From positions 1 through 23,401 of the IMG/VR virus record IMGVR_UViG_3300036398_001596: a DNA stretch of 23,401 nt. One strand, written 5' to 3'. The stretch's first letter is position 1, and the number at the start of each line of letters is the position of its first letter. Below the pieces are notes generated by a model. That model saw nothing but the letters and a program-made list of their open reading frames with translations, was not told where the DNA came from and did no database searches. The stretch is from a virus. The position numbers and the translations under genes were made by a program. This document shows positions 6,720 through 16,737 of the stretch, one piece after another.

Positions 6720-7450
6720 AACAGAAACGAAGTCCTAAAAAACCTAATGTTTACTTTACACAAGAAACAGAAGATGCTATTGTTCAATACAATACAAGTG
6801 ATGACGATATACAAAGAAATATCATATACACTAAAAAAATTCATCCTGCATTCTACAAACTTGCAGAAATAATGATTCATAGATTTAAGTTTTACAATTT
6901 TGATGTTTCACACGAAGATGTTAAACATGAAGTTGTTGCTTTTCTCCACGAAAAAATTCATAAATACAAAGAAGAAAATGGTAAAGCATTCTCTTATTTT
7001 TCAATCGTTGCTAAAAATTATCTGATTGCTGAAAATAATAAAAACTACTATCATTTCAAGCGTAGTCAAGATATTGACGCAATAGATATGGAAAGAAATA
7101 TTGTAAATGAAAAAGTTAGAATGGATTTGATTGAGGAGAGAAGGGATTTTATAGACTTATTCGTAGTTGTTGTTGAAAAATATCTACCATTATTATTTTC
7201 AAAGAAAAGAGATATACAAGTGGCAGATACCATATTGTATCTATTTAAGACAAGAGAAAACATAGAAAATTACAATAAAAAGGCAATATACATATTGATT
7301 AGAGAAAGAACTGGTATAAGTTCACAATACATAACTAATGTAATAACTAAGATTAAATTCATATACTCAAAACTATACAAACATTATAGAAATGGTCATA
7401 ATATAGAAAATTTAACTTGGTATCAATTAGAAGATATTATTGAAAATTAA
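6716..7450 (+). CDS. late-transcription RNA polymerase sigma factor (T4 gp55-like)
   Basis: A 244-residue protein resembling the small phage late sigma factors. Residues about 12-106 look like sigma region 2: a helix with IHPAFYKLAEIMIHRF (42-57), then DVKHEVVAFLHEKIHKY (68-84) and a KAFSYFSIVAKNYLI stretch (90-104) typical of the core-binding and promoter-melting helices. The remaining 140 residues are helical and may hold a degenerate C-terminal domain. In T4, gp55 recognises TATAAATA late promoters together with clamp-linked cofactors. It lies directly before the tail genes it would be expected to switch on. Identification is by pattern, not alignment, so a different sigma subfamily remains possible. 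Confidence 0.7.
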   Translation: MKQKRSPKKPNVYFTQETEDAIVQYNTSDDDIQRNIIYTKKIHPAFYKLAEIMIHRFKFYNFDVSHEDVKHEVVAFLHEKIHKYKEENGKAFSYFSIVAKNYLIAENNKNYYHFKRSQDIDAIDMERNIVNEKVRMDLIEERRDFIDLFVVVVEKYLPLLFSKKRDIQVADTILYLFKTRENIENYNKKAIYILIRERTGISSQYITNVITKIKFIYSKLYKHYRNGHNIENLTWYQLEDIIEN

Positions 7451-7479
7451 ACTAATAATATCTGTATTTTAACAATAAA

Positions 7480-7490
7480 CATATTTATAG
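7480..7490. promoter_or_regulatory. recurrent CATATTTATAG element, copy 3
   Basis: Identical over 11 bases to 2253-2263, and only 2 bases upstream of ATG 7493 at the head of the tail block. If it were a + strand -10 element the transcript would begin inside the next gene, so a ribosome-related, antisense-promoter or processing role is just as likely. Confidence 0.3.
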
Positions 7491-7822
7491 ACATGAACTT
7501 TGATGATGAAATATTCGGTAGTAAAAAATTCTCTGATTTATTGAAAGATATTTACGATAATCAGAAGAAAAAAGACCGTCAAATAAACCTTTTAATAGCA
7601 GATTTGAAACCTATGTTGAATAACATAAGTGATGCTGCTATATTAGTTCCAGCAATCAAAGATTTTATAGAAGTGTCAGTTAAGAATGATGAGCATTTAG
7701 TTAAATTGGCAGCGGTTATACAGCGTGCTATGAGTAATAAGGGTGAAGAAACCTCTTCGTTCTTGACTGATGAAGAAAAAGAAGCCTTATTAAAAGGTAT
7801 TCAGGAAATTCAAGAAGAACAA

Positions 7823-7826
7823 GAGG
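7823..7826 (+). promoter_or_regulatory. ribosome binding site deciding the TTG start of the hub gene
   Basis: GAGG within AAGAGGATAA, 9 bases before TTG 7836. It lies inside the preceding gene and supports a TTG start that gives MALDPQKILLNGTEY as the N-terminus; no ATG gives an equally complete OB-like domain. Confidence 0.6.
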
Positions 7827-7835
7827 ATAATAACA

Positions 7836-10118
<2,283 letters not shown>

Positions 10119-10136
10119 TTTTTATGGAGATTTTAA

Positions 10137-11957
10137 ATGAGTGATGATGCTTCAAAAAATTTATTGTCAAAATACAGCGGTAAAACAACAGATCAATTAA
10201 AGAATGATGTTGCAAAACCATCTGCACTTGATAGTCTTTCCGTTGGTAATATAGAGAATTTAAAAGGAAGTCTTTTAAAAAATATTGGTGATGTTTCAAA
10301 CTTGAAAAATTTATCAACATCAAATTTACAAGTATTATCTAAATCTTTCGGAATAAATCCAGTTGATTTTAAATCCATCATAAATATCACAGGTGAAATT
10401 GCAAGTAGTGGTATATTAAGTGGTGATAAAAATGCAATTAAAAAATATCTATTGAAACAATTAGAAATTGGAAATTTATTTAAAGTAGCTCAATCAGATA
10501 TTGTTAAAAAAATGTTATCCGAAACATTTGGATTATCTATGCCAGATTTAGGTAATTTATTTAAGTCTTCGATAGAAATAAAAACTGTTTCTGATATTAA
10601 GAATATGGAAATATACAAGATACTAGATGATGTTTTCAAAGAAAAATTAGCAGCTGACAATGGTATAGATGTAAAATTATTAGATGGTGTAGTTTTTTGT
10701 TCAACAAAATTATATTCAAAACAAGAATCAGACCAAAAAGAAGGTGAAAATTTTGCATTAACCTTAAAAACATCCTTTGAAGTTTTTTTTGAACCAGATA
10801 GTATACAAAAAAATCCTGCAAACGATGAAGAAAAAAATTCAACAAAATTTTTAAATGATTTTGATAGAATAGATTATCGTGTTCAAAAAATTTCTGCTAT
10901 TGCACTGGGTTACGGTAATAGTGAGGATTCTGTAAAAAAAATGTCAGAAGACATAAAAAAAATAAAAAAATTTATTGAATTGGAAAAACAAGAAAAGGCA
11001 TTAAAGTCTGACTTAGTTAATCATTCAGTTCAACTCAGAGCTATTTCAAGTGATAATCCTGAATATTTGGAAGAATATTCTAAACAAGCAGGTGTAAGTA
11101 GCGATGCTGTTAGTGATATAATAAATACTGCACCAGATTTAGATTCTGAAATAGAAGACGATTTTTACAATGGTGAAGAAAATGAACTTGATACAACAGC
11201 AGATACTCATGTTTTACACCTAAATGTTGATCAACCACCGACTGATGTTGAAAGCCTTCCGATAAATATTATTGGTCTTGATTTGGCATTGTGCTTAAAA
11301 ATAGAATCTACTAATGAATGGGATTACAATGGTGATTTAATAATTCAAGATGGATTTTTTAACTCATTTGCTGTAACAGAATTTCCTATAAAATTTAGAA
11401 AGGTAAATGGAAATGTGATAATAAATAAAAATGGACTTACAAGTTTAAAAAATATGCCAAGTATAATAACTGGCAATTTTAGTGTTTCGGATAATAAATT
11501 AACTACATTGGAAAATTTTCCAAAATCAGTTGGTGGATCAATAGACATTAGTAACAATACTATAACATCACTTACAAATTCTCCAGAAAGTTGTAATGGA
11601 ACATTTAATTGTTCTAATAATAAATTAACTTCTTTGGAAGGATCTCCAAAATCTGTTACTGGTAATTTTATTTGTAATAAAAACCTTTTAGACGAAGACG
11701 GTTTTACAGGATCACCAACATCAATTTTGGGTGATATGATATGTACAGATAATTTTATAGAATCTTTTAAAAATGGTCCAGAAATATGGGGTAATCTTGA
11801 TTGTAGAAGAAATAAAATAGGTGATAGTCAAGATTTATTTGGCGGAGGAAGTTTAATAGTTAAAGGCGATATATTGTTAAGCGAACAATTCTCCGATACA
11901 AAATTGGATGTTAATTTAATAAAAGAAAAAACAAGAGCTAAAAATGTTTTTATTTAA
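10137..11957 (+). CDS. LRR-containing baseplate-region protein, otherwise unknown
   Basis: A 606-residue protein. Residues 1-200 are helical and soluble-looking, without recognised domain; about 185-260 look beta-rich (FCSTKLYSKQ, NFALTLKTSFEVFF); about 265-345 are helical and charged; about 345-365 acidic. From residue 417 onward are six or seven leucine-rich repeats of about 21 residues with the pattern GNFxxSxNKLTSLEGxPKSV. The lead-in (WDYNGDL...PIKFRKVNGN) closely parallels the lead-in to the LRR part of the preceding hub protein (FDYTGNV...PIKFRYVSGN), so the two LRR tails are paralogous. TGGAG precedes ATG 10137. Probably a virion component beside the hub; its N-terminal role is unknown. 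Confidence 0.75.
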   Translation: MSDDASKNLLSKYSGKTTDQLKNDVAKPSALDSLSVGNIENLKGSLLKNIGDVSNLKNLSTSNLQVLSKSFGINPVDFKSIINITGEIASSGILSGDKNAIKKYLLKQLEIGNLFKVAQSDIVKKMLSETFGLSMPDLGNLFKSSIEIKTVSDIKNMEIYKILDDVFKEKLAADNGIDVKLLDGVVFCSTKLYSKQESDQKEGENFALTLKTSFEVFFEPDSIQKNPANDEEKNSTKFLNDFDRIDYRVQKISAIALGYGNSEDSVKKMSEDIKKIKKFIELEKQEKALKSDLVNHSVQLRAISSDNPEYLEEYSKQAGVSSDAVSDIINTAPDLDSEIEDDFYNGEENELDTTADTHVLHLNVDQPPTDVESLPINIIGLDLALCLKIESTNEWDYNGDLIIQDGFFNSFAVTEFPIKFRKVNGNVIINKNGLTSLKNMPSIITGNFSVSDNKLTTLENFPKSVGGSIDISNNTITSLTNSPESCNGTFNCSNNKLTSLEGSPKSVTGNFICNKNLLDEDGFTGSPTSILGDMICTDNFIESFKNGPEIWGNLDCRRNKIGDSQDLFGGGSLIVKGDILLSEQFSDTKLDVNLIKEKTRAKNVFI

Positions 11958-11975
11958 TGAGTATAAGAGATAACT

Positions 11976-14900
11976 ATGTTAGTATATGATGTTATACAAG
12001 AAGTCCCAGCAAACACCGTTAATTCAGGTTCTCGTTTGGTATTAGTAGAATATACACCAACAGATGAAGAAGTTGCAAACATATTATACGATACATCAGC
12101 CTATGATAATTCAGACAGAACATCACCAAGAGCATCAACAGGTGGTACTTCTGGAGTTACCGGTACTACTGGTGGAACTGGTACTACTGGTGGAACTGGT
12201 ACTACTGGTGGAACTGGTGCTACTGGCGGAACTGGTAATAACAATGAAATTCCAGAAACAAAAAATGTAACTGTAAATGGCGTTACATATACGGTATACA
12301 CACAAGGAACGGAAACTGGATCAGATGATAGTATTATTATAGATGGTGTTACATATAGTGCAAATGATTATATTCAAAGAAAAGAAGAAGAGGCAAGGAA
12401 CCAAACACTTTTGAATGATGGTTCTGCTGATGGAAGTACGGGTGAAAAATATGATAAAAATAATCCAAATCCACAAGAAAATAAAAAAGTAGAAGTTGTT
12501 GAACCTTGTATTGAAAAAGGAGATACTAGTGGATCCGGTGCTACTGGAGGTGCTGGATCTACTGGAGGTGCTGGATCTACTGGAGGTGCTGGTGGGGGCA
12601 CCGATGATACAACACCTATTGCACCGAGAGTTGTAAAAAAAGGAAAATATGGAACATTTAAGTCATCCACAAAAAATAAAAATGCACCACTTATTTTTGT
12701 TGTTGGTGGTGTTTCTTTACCTCCAAATTCAAGTCCAGGAACATCACCTGGCGATAATCCACAAAATCCGGATAAAAAGGAAGGATATATGTGGACAGGA
12801 TTCGGAACTGCTAAAACTGGATATAATGACTTACAAGATTTTAATATCTATAATTGTATGACTTCACAAACCAGTAAAAGTGGTTGGTCTGAATGTGAAA
12901 AGATATTGAATGAACAAAAAATAAAACCATCAAAATATATTTTAGTAATATATTCTGCAGGAGTTGCCGGTGGACATAGTGGAGTTTTAACAGTAAAAAC
13001 AGCAGATAAATGGGATCAAATACATATTTCTGGACCACCATTGGGTGATTTTGGTGTTGATGAAAAGAAATTTAATAGCTATTTGAAAACTATTGAAAAG
13101 GCAGGAAAAGATAAAGTATATTATTGGTGTGTTGGAACAGGAAATAAAGAAGGTGCTGCAAGAACAGATTGGAAAAAAAAGATTATTGATTCATTACCTG
13201 CAAGTAATGTGAATACACAAGTAGACAATCATTATCAACAAATTGAAGATGTATCACAAGGAATAAAAAAACTTGTGTCAGTTGAACAGGGAACAAAGGC
13301 AGAAGTTATTGTTACTGAACCTGTTAAGACTCAACCAATTTGTGACGATTTAACTAAATTGGATGCAAAGAAAAAGGCCAATGAGGGTCCACAAGGTGGA
13401 GCAGAAAATGTAACAGAACAAAGAGAAACATCAGATGGACAGCAGAAGGAGGCTGATCCAAAGGCACCAAATAAAAATGTTGAACCTGTTTATAGTGGAA
13501 AATTAAATCACAGATTCTATCAATATCCGATAGAAAATAATACTAAACCAGCAACATTACAAGAAATGTTGGATCCAAAAAAACCTTGGTACAAAAGATA
13601 TTGGGCATGGAGATCTTCAGATTCTCCTGGCTATGGTTTACCAGAGAATGAATCTTTATTATCTGCTCCAGATGGCACTCCATTGGTTACATCGTTAATA
13701 CCATATTGGCCACCACCAGAAAATGATGGAATTCCTGATACATCTAAACAACTTTTTAAACCAAAACCAACTGTTTCTGGAGAGTGGAAAAATTTAAGCA
13801 GTGCTTACAAAAAAATAACATCGGTATTTGATATACCAATAATACTAAATTCTCCAGATGTAGGTTTATTTAATAGTAAAATTGGATATTTGTTTGAACA
13901 AGGAAATGAACTTCACATGACAATTCCTTCATCACAAATTATACACAATAGAGGAAAGGGTGTTGGTATAGGAATTGCAAAGAATACAAACATTGAAAAT
14001 AAACCTGATGCAAATTGGGGTGCTTGGTCGAGATGGGATGGATATTTTACAAAACATTGTCTTGATATAAATGGATTCAATACACATCCTGATATTGAAA
14101 ATGTAAACAAATACCATGAAAATTTAATAAAAGCTGGAAAATTGGCAAATTATCCAGGAAATAAACAATGGAAACCGGATGAAATGTTAGCAGAATTATC
14201 ACAAAATTCTGTAATAAAACCAAGTAAATTATGGTTTAATCACTTAAATGAAGAAGAACTGTTAAAAGATAAAGCCGATTGTGCAATTTTTGTAGTAGAT
14301 TATCATATAAATAAAAACGGTTCACTAACAGAAGCTGGTAAAAAATTAGTTTCACATATATTAAATAAATTAAAATGGAAAATGGCAACAATATCAACTG
14401 TTAGTTACCATAATATGACTGATAATATTTTTAGAGTTGATGTTTTACCATATATGGATTCGTCTGGTAATTTAATAACAATAGGTGGACAAATAAATTC
14501 AAATAAACCGGATCCATCTATGGCACAAAATGCAACAATATCTGTTAAAAAACAATCACTATATGATATTGCAAAAATAAATGGTGATAGTTGGGTAAAT
14601 GGTGCAATATTTATTACAAATATGAAAAAATTACCAAAAAGTGATTTTAGAGAAGGTGAAAATTTAGAGTCAAAACTTTACGAATCTGAAATATTGACCT
14701 CGTATAAGGAGAGAATAGGAAAAACAAATGAACAATTAAATTCTATTCTGTATGATATAGTAAAAGACATTTTGGCAGTAGAACCAGATCCACCACCACA
14801 ACCAGATCCAGTAGTAACTGGTAATCAATCAAAAGATGCTGCTGATGGTAATTTACCATTTACATTAAGAGGTGGTAATGCCTATAAAAAATGTCAGCCA

Positions 14901-15731
14901 TGCACAAGTAACGATATTGGTGGTGCTGCAACATCTGTATTTACCGGACAAGGTATTTATACAATAGGTGGTTCATTTCCTGATACCGGAGCTGAAGCTG
15001 GAATATGGGATCCAGTCGGAGATCAATTAAAAGATTTTATGAGAGGATCTGGTCAAGCTGAACTTTCTGGAGCAGAAATAATATCCGGAGGAGGAATGAC
15101 AACTGCTTGGAGAGGTACATACACGATGGGTCCAACAAGAGCTTGTGGATCAAAACATAGTGCAGGTTTGGCAAATGATTATCGATTTAAAATAAGCAAA
15201 TTGTTTCCAAAAGCAGCAACTGGAGCCGGAACAGGTGAAAATCCTAATCTTCTGAAAAGTTCAACCTTTATGAAAATAATGAACTCTTTTGCAAGTAGTA
15301 AAGGGTTAGGATGGGGTGGGAGCTGGGGCAATCAAACTGCTGCTCTTGCAACTCAACCTTGGGGTATTGATTTGACTGGCATTAAAGATGCAAAAGGTAA
15401 AGTGATTGCTACAGATTCAAGTGAAGTACATCACTTGGAAGTGAAAGGTGCAGATACTAAAAGATTTTTTGCACCATATAGAAATTCTCTAAAAACAAAA
15501 TATAATAAAGATTATACAACTCTTCAAAATCCAAAAGATATAGTTGAAATTTATGAATATGGTTTAGGTCCAGAGGCAAATTATCTTGCATGGACACAAG
15601 GATTTAGTCAGTTTCGTAGTGGTTGTAGAAGACCAAAAACAAACCAAAATTGGAATGGTAAATATGGTTCATCAGATAAAAGTGTAGGAACTGGAACAGA
15701 TAAGACTAATTCAAAAAATTGTAACATATGA
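11976..15731 (+). CDS. large tail protein with collagen-like tracts, hydrolase-like region and C-terminal M15 peptidase
   Basis: A 1251-residue multidomain protein, probably the wall-digesting part of the tail. Residues about 56-87 and 186-210 are collagen-like G-rich tracts. Residues about 235-415 look like an alpha/beta fold (LIFVVGGV, ILVIYSAGVAGG with Ser327, QIHISGPPLG, VYYWCVG), possibly an alpha/beta hydrolase or a degenerate one. About 500-900 is a beta-rich region I do not recognise (FNSKIGYLFEQGNELHM, AIFVVDYH). The last 200 residues carry the M15/VanY peptidase motifs SKHSAGLAND (His1061, Asp1068) and EVHHLE (Glu1150, His1153), the expected zinc ligands and base, so peptidoglycan peptide cleavage is likely. 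No signal peptide, as for a virion enzyme. Confidence 0.82.
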   Translation: MLVYDVIQEVPANTVNSGSRLVLVEYTPTDEEVANILYDTSAYDNSDRTSPRASTGGTSGVTGTTGGTGTTGGTGTTGGTGATGGTGNNNEIPETKNVTVNGVTYTVYTQGTETGSDDSIIIDGVTYSANDYIQRKEEEARNQTLLNDGSADGSTGEKYDKNNPNPQENKKVEVVEPCIEKGDTSGSGATGGAGSTGGAGSTGGAGGGTDDTTPIAPRVVKKGKYGTFKSSTKNKNAPLIFVVGGVSLPPNSSPGTSPGDNPQNPDKKEGYMWTGFGTAKTGYNDLQDFNIYNCMTSQTSKSGWSECEKILNEQKIKPSKYILVIYSAGVAGGHSGVLTVKTADKWDQIHISGPPLGDFGVDEKKFNSYLKTIEKAGKDKVYYWCVGTGNKEGAARTDWKKKIIDSLPASNVNTQVDNHYQQIEDVSQGIKKLVSVEQGTKAEVIVTEPVKTQPICDDLTKLDAKKKANEGPQGGAENVTEQRETSDGQQKEADPKAPNKNVEPVYSGKLNHRFYQYPIENNTKPATLQEMLDPKKPWYKRYWAWRSSDSPGYGLPENESLLSAPDGTPLVTSLIPYWPPPENDGIPDTSKQLFKPKPTVSGEWKNLSSAYKKITSVFDIPIILNSPDVGLFNSKIGYLFEQGNELHMTIPSSQIIHNRGKGVGIGIAKNTNIENKPDANWGAWSRWDGYFTKHCLDINGFNTHPDIENVNKYHENLIKAGKLANYPGNKQWKPDEMLAELSQNSVIKPSKLWFNHLNEEELLKDKADCAIFVVDYHINKNGSLTEAGKKLVSHILNKLKWKMATISTVSYHNMTDNIFRVDVLPYMDSSGNLITIGGQINSNKPDPSMAQNATISVKKQSLYDIAKINGDSWVNGAIFITNMKKLPKSDFREGENLESKLYESEILTSYKERIGKTNEQLNSILYDIVKDILAVEPDPPPQPDPVVTGNQSKDAADGNLPFTLRGGNAYKKCQPCTSNDIGGAATSVFTGQGIYTIGGSFPDTGAEAGIWDPVGDQLKDFMRGSGQAELSGAEIISGGGMTTAWRGTYTMGPTRACGSKHSAGLANDYRFKISKLFPKAATGAGTGENPNLLKSSTFMKIMNSFASSKGLGWGGSWGNQTAALATQPWGIDLTGIKDAKGKVIATDSSEVHHLEVKGADTKRFFAPYRNSLKTKYNKDYTTLQNPKDIVEIYEYGLGPEANYLAWTQGFSQFRSGCRRPKTNQNWNGKYGSSDKSVGTGTDKTNSKNCNI
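12141..12236 (+). repeat. collagen-like GXT repeat tract, first tract of the M15 gene
   Basis: Imperfect lead-in (12141-12167) then three 18-bp units of ACTGGTGGAACTGGTACT type (12168-12221) and a partial one, encoding Gly-X-Thr triplets. The last 27 bases are identical to the tandem repeat of the hub gene at 9312-9455, so the two tracts share ancestry or have recombined. Confidence 0.93.
12531..12598 (+). repeat. glycine-rich repeat tract, second tract of the M15 gene
   Basis: Two perfect copies of GGTGCTGGATCTACTGGA (12549-12566, 12567-12584) with flanking partial units, encoding GAGSTG-type triplets. Its unit length (18 bp) matches the other tracts but the codons differ. Confidence 0.9.
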
Positions 15732-15799
15732 GTTTTGTATAATTTAACGATATTTTTTCATTTTGATAATTATTAGAAACAATTATAGGTAATTAAACA
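15732..15799. other. 68-base gap before the gp25 group
   Basis: AT-rich, no gene and no hairpin with T run. It contains TATAAT at 15738-15743 with no properly spaced -35 box, and AATTATAGGTAATT just upstream of ATG 15800. It is the longest gap in the tail block, so an internal promoter is plausible, but none stands out. Confidence 0.4.
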
Positions 15800-16231
15800 A
15801 TGGATAGCAAAAAGTTTTTTTCACAAATTCGTTCAATAATACGAGAAGAAATAGAGTATGCATTGGACAAGAAAATAAAGAATGGTAAAAAAAGTGATGT
15901 TGATACAATATCACATGGTATGTCATTATACAAAGAAACAAATAAAAAAGTTTCAGAAAATACTACACCCAAAAAGAAACCATTAAATTCAAATTTTAAC
16001 TCTATAAATGATATTCTTGAAGAAACCCGCAGAACACTACAAGAAAGTTCAGACATGGAACAAGAATTTAGTTTTACTGCTGATATGGCTGAAGGATTTG
16101 GTTATCAAAGAGGAAATACACCGATACCACAAGGTTATTCACAATCGGAAATTCCAACAGAAGTAATGTCTGCATTAACAAAAGACTATTCTGCTCTTAT
16201 GAAAAAAATTGATGAAAAGAAAGGGAGATAA
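15800..16231 (+). CDS. small structural-type protein of unknown function upstream of gp25
   Basis: A 143-residue charged protein. Residues 1-30 form a basic/acidic helix (FFSQIRSIIREEIEYAL), followed by a K/S/N-rich linker, a helix near 68-85 (INDILEETRRTLQES) and a conserved-looking C-terminus (EIPTEVMSALTKDYSALMKKID). In my recollection a short gene ending in ALT-DYS-LMK-ID precedes gp25 in other T4-like phages, which supports a baseplate-associated role. Stop and the next TTG start are 2 bases apart. Function unknown. Ribosome binding site weak (AGG at 15787). Confidence 0.75.
   Translation: MDSKKFFSQIRSIIREEIEYALDKKIKNGKKSDVDTISHGMSLYKETNKKVSENTTPKKKPLNSNFNSINDILEETRRTLQESSDMEQEFSFTADMAEGFGYQRGNTPIPQGYSQSEIPTEVMSALTKDYSALMKKIDEKKGR
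16221..16227 (+). promoter_or_regulatory. ribosome binding site deciding the TTG start of gp25
   Basis: AAGGGAG, 6 bases before TTG 16234. The TTG start gives the full N-terminus MAATFRRKRTV; the next in-frame ATG is far inside the domain. Confidence 0.7.
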
Positions 16232-16233
16232 CT

Positions 16234-16737
16234 TTGGCAGCAACATTTAGAAGAAAAAGAACTGTATTATTAAATGAAGGTGATGCAAATATAAAAAATG
16301 CAAAACCTATTGGTGTAACTATACCATTTAATAATCCATCTGGAATATTTTTTCAAAGTTATACAAATAGAATACAAGTGTTTTCAAATTTAAAAAATTT
16401 GTTAATGACTGCAAAAGGTGAACGATATATGCTTCCTGATTTTGGAACAGAATTAAAATTTATTCTGTTTGAAAATATAACAACTGAGGAAGATTTTTTG
16501 GATAGAATAGACGGTACAATACGGGATGCAATAAGTACATGGATGCCTTATATTTTAATAGAAAACTTAGAGGTTAAATTAAATCTAAGTGAGGATGGTA
16601 GGGTAGACGAACCTGACCATGCTATAGGAATATCATTATCTGTAAAAATATCTGGTACAAACATATATTTGCCAATACAGATATTTATATCTACTACCGG
16701 AAATTTACAAATAGAAGAGGCGTTGTATAATGGCTGA
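16234..16737 (+). CDS. baseplate wedge protein, T4 gp25 family
   Basis: A 167-residue member of the gp25/IraD-like family, which forms part of the inner baseplate ring and contacts the sheath. Family marks: IPFNNPSGIFFQSY (30-43), a helix IQVFSNLKNLLMTAKGERYMLPDFG (split here as IQVFSNLKNLLMT and KGERYMLPDFG), FILFEN, DRIDGTIRDAISTWMPYI and a final beta stretch. The KGER-x-x-x-PDFG element is the most diagnostic. It starts at TTG and overlaps the gp6 gene by 8 bases, the usual gp25-gp6 adjacency of contractile tails. Slightly longer than T4 gp25. Confidence 0.93.
   Translation: MAATFRRKRTVLLNEGDANIKNAKPIGVTIPFNNPSGIFFQSYTNRIQVFSNLKNLLMTAKGERYMLPDFGTELKFILFENITTEEDFLDRIDGTIRDAISTWMPYILIENLEVKLNLSEDGRVDEPDHAIGISLSVKISGTNIYLPIQIFISTTGNLQIEEALYNG

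Noticed and set aside
12064-12270. Out-of-frame + strand reading with Leu-Val-Glu repeats
   Set aside because: A shadow of the collagen-like tract of the large tail gene in another frame.
15738-15743. TATAAT as an internal sigma70 promoter
   Set aside because: No -35 box at suitable spacing; TTGTAA lies only 13 bases upstream.
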